A stretch of 64,000 nt of DNA from Amycolatopsis orientalis DSM 40040 = KCTC 9412. Its GTDB lineage: Bacteria; Actinomycetota; Actinomycetes; Mycobacteriales; Pseudonocardiaceae. The stretch spans positions 186,001 to 250,000 of the forward strand of contig NZ_ASJB01000042.1 of NCBI RefSeq assembly GCF_000478275.1. Reading direction: 5' to 3'. Shown here piece after piece: positions 40,779-48,935 of the stretch (position 1 is its first letter; every line of letters begins with the position of its first letter). The notes under the pieces are model-generated. The model saw only the letters and a program-made list of their open reading frames with translations, had not been told where the DNA came from and did no database searches. The position numbers were made by a program, and so were the translations under genes.

Positions 40779-42092
40779 TCAGCGGGTGGCGACGATGGGT
40801 GCGGTGTCCGACGTCGGCTGCGGCGGCACCGAAGGGGTTTCCCCGCGGTGGGCGAGGATGTCCTGCAGGATGTCGTTGGCGCGGGGCGCGAGCACGCTCA
40901 GCAGCGAGTCCGCGATCCCGTGTGTCGCCTCGTTGACGCCCTGGAGGTAGGCGGCCGCGGTGGCGGGCTGGTCGATCTCCAGCCGGTAGTCACGGGTCAC
41001 CTTGATCTCGGAGAGGCCGATGGACTTCGCGATCTCCTGGATCATCCTCGGCATCTCCGGGGAGAAACCGGTGCCGAGCAGGACGAGATCGGTACGCAGT
41101 TCCTGCGTCTCCCCGGTGCGCCGGTCGGTCAGCTCCAGCACGATCTCGTCGCCTTCGTCGCGGGCGTCGGTGATGTCGTTCATCGTGATCATCCGCAGCC
41201 GGGAACGACCGGAGAGGCGGTCCAGGTAGATCGAGCGGTAGAGCGCGTCCATCGTGCCCGGCGCCAGCCCGGAGTAGTTCGTGTGGTGCATCTCCTTGAG
41301 CATCTGCTCGCGGGCCTCCGGCAGCGCGTCGAAGAACTTGTCCACATGGGACGGGAAGAACAGTTCGTTGTTGAACTTGCTGCTCTCGTAGTAGTTCAGG
41401 CCGATCGAGCGCATCACCATGGTCGGCTTGCATTCGGGCAGGTCGTTCTGCACCGCGCCGAACAGTTCCGCCGCGCTCTGCCCGGCGCCGATCACCGCGA
41501 CGCGGTACGGGAGATCCTTGCGCAGCTTGGCGATCCTCGGCAGGTACTGCGTGCTGTGGATGACGCGGTCCTGGTTCACCGTCCGGAGCCGGTCCGGGAT
41601 CCGCGCGTCCCGGCCGGCACCGACCACCAGGTAGCGGCTGCGGATGACCTCGCCGTCGGCGATCCGGGTCTCCCAGCCGGTGAGCGTGCCGTCCGTCCAC
41701 ACAGGAGTGATGTCGAGGCATTCCCGGCCGCGCTGCAGGTCCACCAGCGACAGCGAGTCGGCCGTCCACCTGAGATAGTCGGCCAGCTCGACCCGGTACG
41801 GGACGAAGCTGCCCATGTTCACGAACTCGTTGAGCCGGTTGGTGTCGTGGAGGTAGTTGAGGAACGAGAACCGGCTGCGCGGATTGCGCAGGGTCACCAG
41901 ATCCTTGAGGAACGAGACCTGGGACAGCGCCTCCGGCAGGAGCATCCCCCGCTGCCAGGACACCTCCTCGTCACGTTCGATCAGGACCGAATCGCGGGCC
42001 AGGCCGGGTGCGAGCTCCTCCAGTGCCACTGCGAGTGCCAGGTTGGACGGTCCTGCTCCGACTGCGAGAAGCTCGACATCACGGTTCGCCAT
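40779..42092 (-). CDS. Lysine N6-hydroxylase / ornithine N5-oxygenase family enzyme
   Basis: A 437-residue class B flavin monooxygenase. The FAD motif VGAGPSNL is at residues 11-18, the NADPH motif GAGQSAAELFGAV near 200, and GTGFSPEMP near 350 is the C-terminal family signature. It hydroxylates the side-chain amine of lysine or ornithine. Coupled to a cupin and a MetRS-like protein it is the first step of hydrazine formation, lysine to N6-hydroxylysine (established for s56-p1). Start is taken at ATG 42092 with GGAG 6 nt upstream; ATG 42107 or a TTG at 42155 overlapping the upstream stop are alternatives. Confidence 0.92.
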   Translation of the reverse strand: MANRDVELLAVGAGPSNLALAVALEELAPGLARDSVLIERDEEVSWQRGMLLPEALSQVSFLKDLVTLRNPRSRFSFLNYLHDTNRLNEFVNMGSFVPYRVELADYLRWTADSLSLVDLQRGRECLDITPVWTDGTLTGWETRIADGEVIRSRYLVVGAGRDARIPDRLRTVNQDRVIHSTQYLPRIAKLRKDLPYRVAVIGAGQSAAELFGAVQNDLPECKPTMVMRSIGLNYYESSKFNNELFFPSHVDKFFDALPEAREQMLKEMHHTNYSGLAPGTMDALYRSIYLDRLSGRSRLRMITMNDITDARDEGDEIVLELTDRRTGETQELRTDLVLLGTGFSPEMPRMIQEIAKSIGLSEIKVTRDYRLEIDQPATAAAYLQGVNEATHGIADSLLSVLAPRANDILQDILAHRGETPSVPPQPTSDTAPIVATR

Positions 42093-42151
42093 TGTTTGCT
42101 CCGCCATCGTTTGAGAGTGCTGGGAAGGTGTTCTGCGGTGCCGGGGCACGG

Positions 42152-43408
42152 TCAACCACCGGTGGCCACCGAGGGCAGCAGGGGGTACGCGGTCAGCCGG
42201 ACCAGGGCCATGGCCTTGTCCAGCACCACTTCACAGTCGTCGGGATCACGGCCGGCGCAGATCACGTACGCGTGACGCGAGATGAACTCCGCCGGCGGGA
42301 GCCGCATCCGGGCCCCCGGTTCGACGAGCACGTCGGAAGCGAGGATCCCGTTGCCCAGCAAGGTGTCCGGCACGGACACCGACTCGACGACGCAGTCCTG
42401 CTTCGGGTAGCCGAAGCGCACCCCGACCCACCGGTCCTCGGCCTCGTACGGGATGTGGGGCCGCATGCCGAGTGCGACGTCGACCGCGGCCGCGCCCGGG
42501 TCGATCCCGGTCGCGAAGCGGGCCAGCAACGGGATCAGATCCCCACCGAGCCTGCCGTTGATCTCCACGATCACCGGCCCGCGTTCGGTGAGCTTGAGTT
42601 CGGTATGGGTGATGCCGTAACGGAAATCGATCGCGCTGTGCGCACGGGCCAGCGTCGACCGGAGTACGGGGTCGGCGAGCAGTTCGTCCGAGGAGCTGAC
42701 CAGATGGCCGAGTTCCTCGAAGTACGGATGCATGCCGACCGTCTTGTGCGCCAGGAACATCGGCGTGTACTCGCCGTCGACCACGGCGCCGTCCACACTG
42801 ATCTCCGGGCCGGTCAGGTACTCCTCGACCAGCGCCCCGCCCTGGTAGGCGGGCGAGCCGCCGAAGCTGGCGTCCTCCGCGGTCCGGAACGCCTTCCGCA
42901 CCGCCTCGCCGTCTTCCGCGAGGCTGACGCCGATGCTGGCCCCTCCCCCTCGCGGCTTGACGACGACCGGATAGCCGATCCGCTCCGCCACGCGGATTGC
43001 CTGCTCCTCGTCGTGCACGAAACCGAAGTCCGGTTGCGCGACCCCGGCCGCGGTGAGTGTCCGGCGGCTGAGCCATTTGTCACGGCAGCCCTCGATCGCG
43101 GAGATCCCCGCGCCCGGCAGGCCGAGTTCGTCCGCGACGTGCGCCGCCGTCACGATCAGCGCCTCGTCCCACGACACCACCCCGAGTACCGGCGTGGCCG
43201 CGTTCACCGCGCGGGCCGCGGCCAGTACGGCGTCGCGGTCCTGCAGATCCAGCACCGTGCCGCCGGTGATGTGACGCTCCTGCCAGGTCTGTTCGGTCCC
43301 GGTGAACAACCACAAGGGATGCCGGTGCCCGGCCGACGCCAACAGGTACTCCCGGTACGGCCGCATCCCGCAGCCGATGACCAGGACAACACCCTCCGCT
43401 GAGCTCAT
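42152..43408 (-). CDS. ATP-grasp ligase, first gene of large operon
   Basis: A 418-residue ATP-grasp protein starting at ATG 43408 with GGGGAGAGGG upstream. VVVKPRGGGASIGVSLAE near residue 142 is the ATP loop, VIVEINGRLGGDLI near residue 285 holds the Mg-binding Glu and Asn. It resembles L-amino-acid ligases of peptide antibiotic clusters. As the first gene before the N-hydroxylase it is expressed from the promoter that carries the bipartite motif at 43464-43500. It probably forms an amide bond to the hydrazine-containing unit. Confidence 0.87.
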   Translation of the reverse strand: MSSAEGVVLVIGCGMRPYREYLLASAGHRHPLWLFTGTEQTWQERHITGGTVLDLQDRDAVLAAARAVNAATPVLGVVSWDEALIVTAAHVADELGLPGAGISAIEGCRDKWLSRRTLTAAGVAQPDFGFVHDEEQAIRVAERIGYPVVVKPRGGGASIGVSLAEDGEAVRKAFRTAEDASFGGSPAYQGGALVEEYLTGPEISVDGAVVDGEYTPMFLAHKTVGMHPYFEELGHLVSSSDELLADPVLRSTLARAHSAIDFRYGITHTELKLTERGPVIVEINGRLGGDLIPLLARFATGIDPGAAAVDVALGMRPHIPYEAEDRWVGVRFGYPKQDCVVESVSVPDTLLGNGILASDVLVEPGARMRLPPAEFISRHAYVICAGRDPDDCEVVLDKAMALVRLTAYPLLPSVATGG

Positions 43409-43463
43409 TCCCTCTCCCCACCAGCCCGTCGCTTCGTCGCGGGCTACTACATCCCGGGGATTG

Positions 43464-43500
43464 GTTGACCGGAACCCTTGATTCGCGCAGAACAATCAAC
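43464..43500 (-). promoter_or_regulatory. Bipartite cluster motif, copy 2 (before large operon)
   Basis: Half-sites GTTGACCGGAA (43464-43474) and AGAACAATCAAC (43489-43500) are identical to those at 26655-26690; the spacer is 14 instead of 13 bp and differs in sequence. It ends 56 bp before the ATG, one base from the spacing of copy 1. Confidence 0.78.
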
Positions 43501-43576
43501 GGGATGCGCTGGGAGGTCACGTCTCGCGGTGCCTGTCTGAAGTGCCTACGTCGCCGGCGGCTGCCCTCGCCCCCGG

Positions 43577-43629
43577 TCCGTGAAGGCCTCCTTGAGGGTC
43601 TCTGGGTCTCTCAAGGAGACCTTCACGGA
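43577..43629. terminator. Hairpin between lipoprotein gene and biosynthetic operon
   Basis: 20-bp arms (left starts TCCGTGAAGGCCTCCTTGAG) with one mismatch and a 13-nt loop, 48 bp past the lipoprotein stop on the minus strand. It isolates the cluster promoter from upstream transcription. Confidence 0.65.
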
Positions 43630-43677
43630 AGTCGTGTTCGCTACAGACGGCACACCGGCACAGCCTCGGCGGCCGGT

Positions 43678-44046
43678 CTAGTTGCGGTTCCCGTAGGACT
43701 GCTCGCACGGATATCCGTCGCGGTCGGCGTCCCAGCTCAGCGGACGGCCCGCGGCCACCCAGGCGTTGAACGCGTACTCGAAGGAGTACCCCTCGGCGAG
43801 AAGCCGCTGACACGAAGTGAGCCGTTGGACCGTGGGCGCCCGGGTGACCGTCACCGGCGGCTCCACGACGACCACCGAAGTAGGCGGCGGAGGAGCGACG
43901 ACCACGGCGGTGGTCGTCGCGGGCGGAACGAGCTCGCGCACCACGGTGATCGGGGTACCCGCGGTCGGTGTCCCGCACCCGCCCAGTCCCCACGCGGTAA
44001 CGGCGGTACCTGCCGAAACCAGCAGTGCCGCGAACTTCCTGTTCAT
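43678..44046 (-). CDS. Excalibur-domain lipoprotein
   Basis: A 122-residue secreted protein. A signal helix ends in GLGGC (lipobox, Cys24), followed by a Thr/Pro/Val-rich linker (TTTAVVVAPPPPTSVVVV) and a C-terminal excalibur calcium-binding motif, SWDADRDGYPCEQSYG, with paired cysteines. Such domains bind calcium at the cell surface. The ATG at 44046 has GGAGGCAAGG upstream. An imperfect hairpin lies in its leader at 44061-44103. Confidence 0.8.
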   Translation of the reverse strand: MNRKFAALLVSAGTAVTAWGLGGCGTPTAGTPITVVRELVPPATTTAVVVAPPPPTSVVVVEPPVTVTRAPTVQRLTSCQRLLAEGYSFEYAFNAWVAAGRPLSWDADRDGYPCEQSYGNRN

Positions 44047-44060
44047 ATCCTTGCCTCCCG

Positions 44061-44103
44061 ATGGAACCGTCGGACCTTCTCCGGAAAAGGTCGGCGGTTC
44101 CAT
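44061..44103. repeat. Imperfect inverted repeat in lipoprotein leader
   Basis: ATGGAACCG..GGACCTT pairs with AAGGTCGGCGGTTCCAT with one bulge; it covers the 5' region just before the ribosome site of the excalibur lipoprotein. Confidence 0.4.
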
Positions 44104-44190
44104 CGGTGTCATGACATGAATCGCGTGATCGAGGCCCTAAGTCCCCGGAAGTCGGGAGCCATGGCAGGGCCCGCACCGGGCCGGAAAGCC

Positions 44191-44598
44191 CTAGGACTGG
44201 ACGACGTTCACCATCCACGAGATGCCGAACTTGTCGGTGCAGGCACCGAATTCGTCACCCCACATCTGCTTTTCGAACGGGACCGAAACGGTGCCTTCGG
44301 CGGAAAGTTTCTGCCAATACCCGCGCAATTCCTCACCGTCGTCACCACTGAGACTGATCGACAGATTGGTACCCGGCTTGTGCTCCATGCCCGGCGGCGT
44401 GTCCGAGGCCATGATCGTGTACCCGCTCGGCGAATCGAGCTGGGAGTGCATGATCTGGTCTTCCACGGGCGAACCCGCCATCCCGGATTCGCCGAAGGTG
44501 TTCAGCGTGAGTTCCCCGCCGAACACCGACTTGTAGAACTCCATGGCCTGCCGGGCGTCACCGGCGAAGCTGATATACGGATTGAGACGGGAAGCCAT
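44191..44598 (-). CDS. VOC family protein (PhnB/glyoxalase-like)
   Basis: A 135-residue vicinal-oxygen-chelate protein of the PhnB type: LNPYISFAGDARQAMEFYKSVFGGEL at the N-terminus and KQMWGDEFGACTDKFGISWMVN at the C-terminus. Members bind metal and small ligands, often in resistance or as putative DNA-modification proteins; this one has no known substrate. It stands alone with its own promoter. Confidence 0.88.
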   Translation of the reverse strand: MASRLNPYISFAGDARQAMEFYKSVFGGELTLNTFGESGMAGSPVEDQIMHSQLDSPSGYTIMASDTPPGMEHKPGTNLSISLSGDDGEELRGYWQKLSAEGTVSVPFEKQMWGDEFGACTDKFGISWMVNVVQS

Positions 44599-44931
44599 TG
44601 GACGCTCCTTCGGATCGGGTCACGAGCATCCTGACAGACACCCCCGGACGCGACAATGGCAGAACTACGGCCGGGTGAGTCCTTTCCGGCAGCGAAAAGG
44701 TGCGCGTGACAAGTAACGCATTCAGAGGACTAAATGCACGAGGGGAACTCGCGCCGAAGCCGACGTCACTTTGTCGCGAACACCGTTCCGCCGCCGGTAC
44801 TTGCCGACGCCTCGCCCACGACGGCGCCACAGCGCACGCCGGGGCGCCACGGCGTGCGCCAGGACCAGGCCGGGCTCGTTAGGCGATAGCTACCGATTGA
44901 CTTTCGATAGATAACGCGCGAAACTCGACGC
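44599..44931. other. 333-bp divergent intergenic region
   Basis: No gene is seen. It holds a GCGCACGCC/GGCGTGCGC inverted repeat (44832-44840, 44851-44859) and two CGATAG repeats 21 bp apart (44884, 44905) just before the DUF2975 gene, possibly a site for its XRE partner. Confidence 0.45.
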
Positions 44932-45411
44932 ATGATCACAGGGCAACGGGCGGTCGCGCCCCTCAGAGTGTTCCTCGTGCTGCTGTTCGGGATCCTGGTC
45001 CTCTTCCAGACCATGTCCCTGCCCGGCCAGTTCGCGCATATGGCGCGGCAAGACCCCGAAATGGCTTACCTGCGCTGGCCCGCGACGGCCGTTTCGGTCT
45101 TCTGGGTGCTGTGCGTCCAGGTCGTCGTGGTGGCGACCTGGCAGCTGCTCACCCTGGTCAAGAAGGACCGGATCTTCACCGAGGCGTCCCTGCGCTGGGT
45201 GGACGCGATCGTCTGGGCGATCCTCGCCGGCTGGCTGGTCCTCGCGGGCGTGTTCCTCTACGTCGGCTTCAACGCCGACGACCCTGGCCTGCCGCTACTG
45301 CTGTTCCTGGCGTTGATCGGAGTCGCCGTCCTGGGTCTCCTCATGGTCGTGATGCGCACACTGCTGAAGCAGGCCACCACGCTGCGGTCCGATCTGGAAC
45401 AGGTGATCTGA
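44932..45411 (+). CDS. DUF2975 membrane protein
   Basis: A 159-residue protein with four hydrophobic helices (VFLVLLFGILVLFQTM, AVSVFWVLCVQVVVVATW, IVWAILAGWLVLAGVFLYV, LLLFLALIGVAVLGLLMVV). DUF2975 proteins are typically encoded directly before a small XRE regulator, as here, where TGATG links the two. The family occurs in Bacillus (YoaS/YozG) and actinobacteria. Function is unknown; a membrane sensor controlling the XRE partner is an inference. No ribosome site is obvious. Confidence 0.85.
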   Translation: MITGQRAVAPLRVFLVLLFGILVLFQTMSLPGQFAHMARQDPEMAYLRWPATAVSVFWVLCVQVVVVATWQLLTLVKKDRIFTEASLRWVDAIVWAILAGWLVLAGVFLYVGFNADDPGLPLLLFLALIGVAVLGLLMVVMRTLLKQATTLRSDLEQVI

Positions 45412-45623
45412 TGCCGATCGTCGTCCGCATCGACGTCGAGCTGGCCAAACGCAAGATGAGCGTCGGCGAGTTCGCCGACCTCGTCGGGCTCACCCCGGCG
45501 AACGTGGCCGTACTCAAGAACGGTCGCGCCAAGGCGGTCCGGTTCAGCACCCTGGAAGCGATGTGCCGGGTCCTCCAGTGCCAGCCCGGCGACCTGCTCG
45601 AATGGGTCGACGACGAGGCCTAG
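45411..45623 (+). CDS. XRE family regulator (YozG-like)
   Basis: A 70-residue helix-turn-helix protein, MPIVVRIDVELAKRKMSVGEF followed by TPANVAVLKNGRAKAVRFSTLEAMCRVLQCQPGDLLEW, the compact Cro/YozG fold. The start overlaps the DUF2975 stop. It probably represses its own operon, with the CGATAG repeats at 44884-44910 as candidate sites. Confidence 0.88.
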   Translation: MPIVVRIDVELAKRKMSVGEFADLVGLTPANVAVLKNGRAKAVRFSTLEAMCRVLQCQPGDLLEWVDDEA

Positions 45624-45629
45624 CCGCGC

Positions 45630-46943
45630 TCAGCCGGAGACCAGCTCGAACTTCAGGTGGAAGTTGTCCAATGTCGCGGGCAACGGCCGCTCCGGGCCGA
45701 GGATCGCGCCGGAGACCAGCGTGAAGCGGCGGTCTCGGATCAGGTGGGCGAGCATCGTGCTCGCGCAGAACAGCACCAGGTCCCGGCCGGGGCAGATGGC
45801 GGGCCCGGCGCTGAAGGGGACCAGCGCCGGGTTGCCCGCGGCGCTGCCGTCCAGCCAGATCTCGGGTTCGAACCGGTCGGCGTACGGCATGGACTCCGGA
45901 TCGCGGTGGAAGAACGGGGTGAAGATCAGCACCGTGGTCCCCGGCGGGCCCCAGGCGGTGTCGGCGGTGCTCTCCCGCAGGAGCGCCGGCGTGGTCGGCC
46001 ACAACCGGACCGATTCGAGGGCGCAGGCACGCAGGTAGGCGAACTGGTTCGGGCCACCCGGATCGGCGTCGCGGACTTCCTCGTCGGCCCGTTCGCGCGC
46101 GGCGGGGTGGGTGGCGAGCAGCGCGAGCGTACGGAAGGTGACGATCCCCGCGGCGTCGAACGCGAAGAGCCAATGAGCCACCTGGTCCGCGACGATCTCG
46201 GGTTTCCGTTCCGCTTCGGCCGACGCGATCACCTCGGCGAGGCTGCCCGGCTCGACCCGCTCCAGATGTTCGAGGAGCCGCGTGCGGAATCGGGCGTAAA
46301 GGCTTTCACGCCGGGGATGCGCGTAGGCCCAGTTCGCGTCCTTGCGCAGCCGGGCGAGCATGTCGGTGAGTACGTCGTCGTCCGCGGCCGACTCACCCAG
46401 GACGACCTGGCGGACGATCCGCCACCAGGCGATGTTGAAGGTGTCCCAATCCAGGGTTCCGTTGTCCCACAACGATTCCGCTTCCTTGGCGATCACCACC
46501 GCGAAGGGCTCGGCGAGGTCGTGCAGCGGACGGCCGGGTTCGAGGACCTCCTCGTTGAACCGACGGCGCGGGGGCCGGTCGGCCGCGTCCGAGATCAGCA
46601 CGCCGTGCGGCTGGAAATGCCCGAGCGCGGCCCTCTTCTCCTTCGTTGACGGGCTGAAAGGCACCGGGGCGGCGGCCAGCACCTCGGCGACGTCCTCACC
46701 GGAAAGCGCCAGGTCGATCGACCGCCCGGGGACGCGCAAGCGCAACGGCCCCGGGCCGTACCGGGACCTCAGCCGCCCGAGCAGCCGGACCGCCGGCCGG
46801 TCCAGTTGCAGTTTCTGGGCCGCGGCCAGGCCGAGTGGCCTGCGTTTGATCACCCCGCCCGCGAGGGTGGGTAGAACGACCTGCGCGGCGACGCGGAGCG
46901 TGTCCTGGACGGAGGCGGTGGCCGGTTCGGTGTCGGTACCCAT
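45630..46943 (-). CDS. Cytochrome P450
   Basis: A 437-residue P450. The I-helix has AAGIVT (residues near 258), LESVRLWP is the ExxR motif, and FSAGPAICPGRDL near residue 378 holds the heme cysteine. The N-terminus is soluble. This type resembles CYP fatty-acid or sterol-like hydroxylases of stress loci. The ATG at 46943 is 9 nt after a GGGTAA box on a GTTT-N15 promoter and has no ribosome site, so it is probably leaderless. Confidence 0.9.
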   Translation of the reverse strand: MGTDTEPATASVQDTLRVAAQVVLPTLAGGVIKRRPLGLAAAQKLQLDRPAVRLLGRLRSRYGPGPLRLRVPGRSIDLALSGEDVAEVLAAAPVPFSPSTKEKRAALGHFQPHGVLISDAADRPPRRRFNEEVLEPGRPLHDLAEPFAVVIAKEAESLWDNGTLDWDTFNIAWWRIVRQVVLGESAADDDVLTDMLARLRKDANWAYAHPRRESLYARFRTRLLEHLERVEPGSLAEVIASAEAERKPEIVADQVAHWLFAFDAAGIVTFRTLALLATHPAARERADEEVRDADPGGPNQFAYLRACALESVRLWPTTPALLRESTADTAWGPPGTTVLIFTPFFHRDPESMPYADRFEPEIWLDGSAAGNPALVPFSAGPAICPGRDLVLFCASTMLAHLIRDRRFTLVSGAILGPERPLPATLDNFHLKFELVSG

Positions 46944-46952
46944 GCCGGTCGG

Positions 46953-46977
46953 TTACCCGCCGCGGTCGGCGTGAAAC
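46953..46977 (-). promoter_or_regulatory. Stress-sigma type promoter for P450
   Basis: Minus strand GTTT (46977-46974), 15-bp spacer, GGGTAA (46958-46953); 9 nt to the ATG. Confidence 0.7.
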
Positions 46978-46978
46978 G

Positions 46979-47004
46979 GTTTGACCGCGCGACGAGCCGG
47001 GAAA
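46979..47004 (+). promoter_or_regulatory. Candidate stress-type promoter for udgX
   Basis: GTTT 46979-46982, 16-bp spacer, GGGAAA 46999-47004 (one base off GGGTAA); the ATG follows after 9 nt, the leaderless geometry seen elsewhere. Confidence 0.45.
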
Positions 47005-47013
47005 TCGGCCGGA

Positions 47014-47634
47014 ATGGCGACCAAGGCACCCGGGGCGGCTCCGCCCGACACCACCGATCTGGACCGTCTCCGCGAGGCGGCGTCCTCCTGTCACGGATGC
47101 GATCTCTACCGCGACGCGACCCAGACCGTCTTCGGCGAAGGGCCTCGCCAGGCGGAGATCATGGTGGTCGGCGAACAACCCGGCGACCAGGAGGACCGGG
47201 CGGGCGCCCCGTTCGTCGGGCCCGCCGGGCGGCTGCTCGACCGGGCCTTCGACGAAGCGGGTTTCGACCGGCGGAAGATCTACGTCACCAACGCGGTCAA
47301 GCATTTCAAGTTCAAACGTGACGAACGGGGCAAGCGGCGCATCCACAAGACGCCGTCGAGGACCGAGGTCGTCGCGTGTCGCCCGTGGCTGCACGCGGAA
47401 CTGACGGCCATCCATCCGGAGCTGCTGATCTTCCTCGGCGCGACGGCGGCGAAGGCGCTGCTGGGCGATGATTTCCGCATCACGCGGAGTCGTGGGGAGC
47501 GGATCGAGCTACCCGAATTCGACGTCACCGCGGTCGCCACGGTTCACCCGTCCGCCGTACTGCGCGCGCCGGACCGCGACGAGGCCTACCAGGCCTTCGT
47601 CGCGGACCTCGTGGCTGCGCGCGGCGGCCGCTGA
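47014..47634 (+). CDS. udgX: UdgX family uracil-DNA glycosylase
   Basis: A 206-residue family 4-like glycosylase. SCHGCDLYRDATQTVFGEG supplies two Fe-S cysteines, GEQPGDQEDRAGAPFVGPAG is motif A, and KRRIHKTPS is the R-loop with the histidine characteristic of UdgX. UdgX excises uracil and becomes covalently attached to the abasic site through this His. VATVHPSAVLR is motif B. The ATG at 47014 lies 9 nt after a GGGAAA box; it is divergent from the P450, and the small gene at 47636 converges 1 bp beyond its stop. Confidence 0.92.
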   Translation: MATKAPGAAPPDTTDLDRLREAASSCHGCDLYRDATQTVFGEGPRQAEIMVVGEQPGDQEDRAGAPFVGPAGRLLDRAFDEAGFDRRKIYVTNAVKHFKFKRDERGKRRIHKTPSRTEVVACRPWLHAELTAIHPELLIFLGATAAKALLGDDFRITRSRGERIELPEFDVTAVATVHPSAVLRAPDRDEAYQAFVADLVAARGGR

Positions 47635-47635
47635 A

Positions 47636-47830
47636 TCAGGCCACTTCGGAGCTGCGGCCGCTGCTCTCGTGCAGGCCCAGCATGTCCAGCAGCTTCGCGC
47701 AGTCGTCCGCGCTCCTGGCGCGTGAGGCGACGGCGAGTGCCGCCTTCCGGCGTACCGCCTGCTGTTCCGGCGAGTCCTGTCCCTCCGGGAGCAGGTCCGG
47801 TACCGGGTGAAGGCCGAGTTCGTTGCTCAT
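47636..47830 (-). CDS. Small conserved actinobacterial protein
   Basis: A 64-residue charged protein: MSNELGLHPVPDLLPEGQDSPEQQAVRRKAALAVASRARSADDC then AKLLDMLGLHE. The RARSADDCAKLLDMLGL end is a recurring motif in short actinobacterial proteins. GGGGGA precedes the ATG at 47830. Function unknown. Confidence 0.6.
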   Translation of the reverse strand: MSNELGLHPVPDLLPEGQDSPEQQAVRRKAALAVASRARSADDCAKLLDMLGLHESSGRSSEVA

Positions 47831-47913
47831 CTGTTCCCCCTTCGGATGAAGGCCGTCGTAGGGCCAAGTACCCACGACAGCCGGCTTGAACACAGGTGAC
47901 TCCGTTCGGGTGA

Positions 47914-48876
47914 TCAGCCCCGCAACGCCGGAAGCAGCTTGTCCTCGGCGAACCGGAGGAAACCCTCCTGCTGATCGCCGCCGATCTGGATCAGGGCTAG
48001 GTCGGTGAAGCCCGCGGCCTCGTACTCGGCGGCCTGCTTCACGATCTGCTCGACGTCCGGTCCGCACGGGATGGACGCGGCGACGTCCTCCGGTTTGACG
48101 AACTGCGTGGCCCCGGCGAACCCCGCGGGCCCCGGCAACTCGGCGTTGACCTTCCAGCCGCCACCGAACCAGCGGAACTGCTCGTGCGCGCGCTGGATGG
48201 CGGCGTCGCGGTCCTCGCCCCAGGAGATCGGCATCTGGGCGATCTTCCGGCTGGGCGGGCCGAGTTTGGTGGCGTCCCATTCCCGGCTCAGCGACGCGTC
48301 CGGCTCCACCGCGATCATCGCGTCGGCGATCGGGGCGAACCTGGTCACCGACTGTGACCCGGACACCGCGACGGCGATCGGGACCCGCTGCTCCGGGAGG
48401 TCCCACAGCTTGGCCGAGTCCACGCGGAAGTGCTCACCCGCGTAGTTGAAGTACCCGCCGTCGAACAGCCCGCCGATGATCTGGACGGCTTCGGCCAGCA
48501 TCTCGTGGCGGACATTCGCCGGTGGCCAGCCCTGGCCGATGACGTGCTCGTTGAGGTTCTCCCCCGCACCGAGCCCGAGGGTGAACCGGCCGTCCGAGAG
48601 CGCCTGGACGGTCGCCGCCTTCTGTGCCACCACCGCCGGGTGATAACGCATGATCGGGCAGGTCACGAAGGTCATCAGTTCGACCCGTTCGGTGCTCTGC
48701 GTGACCGCTCCCAGCACGCTCCACGCGTACGGCGAATGGCCCTGTTCGTCCAGCCAAGGCGAGTAGTGGTCGCTCATCACCTCGAAGTCGAAACCCGCCT
48801 TCTCCGCTCCGGCGGCGTACCCGACCAGGTCCTTCGGTCCGGCCTGTTCGGTCATGAGTGTGTAGCCGATGCGCAT
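47914..48876 (-). CDS. LLM class F420-dependent oxidoreductase (FGD-like)
   Basis: A 320-residue luciferase-like TIM barrel of the F420-dependent glucose-6-phosphate dehydrogenase-like type: MRIGYTLMTEQAGPKDLVGYA, FEVMSDHYSPWLDEQGHSPY, GRFTLGLGAGENLNEHV. It oxidises an alcohol with the deazaflavin F420, probably to supply reducing power under stress. The ATG at 48876 has GGGAGG and a GTTG-N15-GGGTAC promoter 30 nt upstream. Confidence 0.88.
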   Translation of the reverse strand: MRIGYTLMTEQAGPKDLVGYAAGAEKAGFDFEVMSDHYSPWLDEQGHSPYAWSVLGAVTQSTERVELMTFVTCPIMRYHPAVVAQKAATVQALSDGRFTLGLGAGENLNEHVIGQGWPPANVRHEMLAEAVQIIGGLFDGGYFNYAGEHFRVDSAKLWDLPEQRVPIAVAVSGSQSVTRFAPIADAMIAVEPDASLSREWDATKLGPPSRKIAQMPISWGEDRDAAIQRAHEQFRWFGGGWKVNAELPGPAGFAGATQFVKPEDVAASIPCGPDVEQIVKQAAEYEAAGFTDLALIQIGGDQQEGFLRFAEDKLLPALRG

Positions 48877-48905
48877 CGAAGCCTCCCTTCGCGTCTGACC
48901 TTCGC

Positions 48906-48930
48906 GTACCCGCCGGTTCCCGCGATCAAC
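48906..48930 (-). promoter_or_regulatory. Stress-sigma type promoter for LLM gene
   Basis: Minus strand GTTG (48930-48927), 15-bp spacer, GGGTAC (48911-48906). Confidence 0.55.
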
Positions 48931-48935
48931 CGGAC

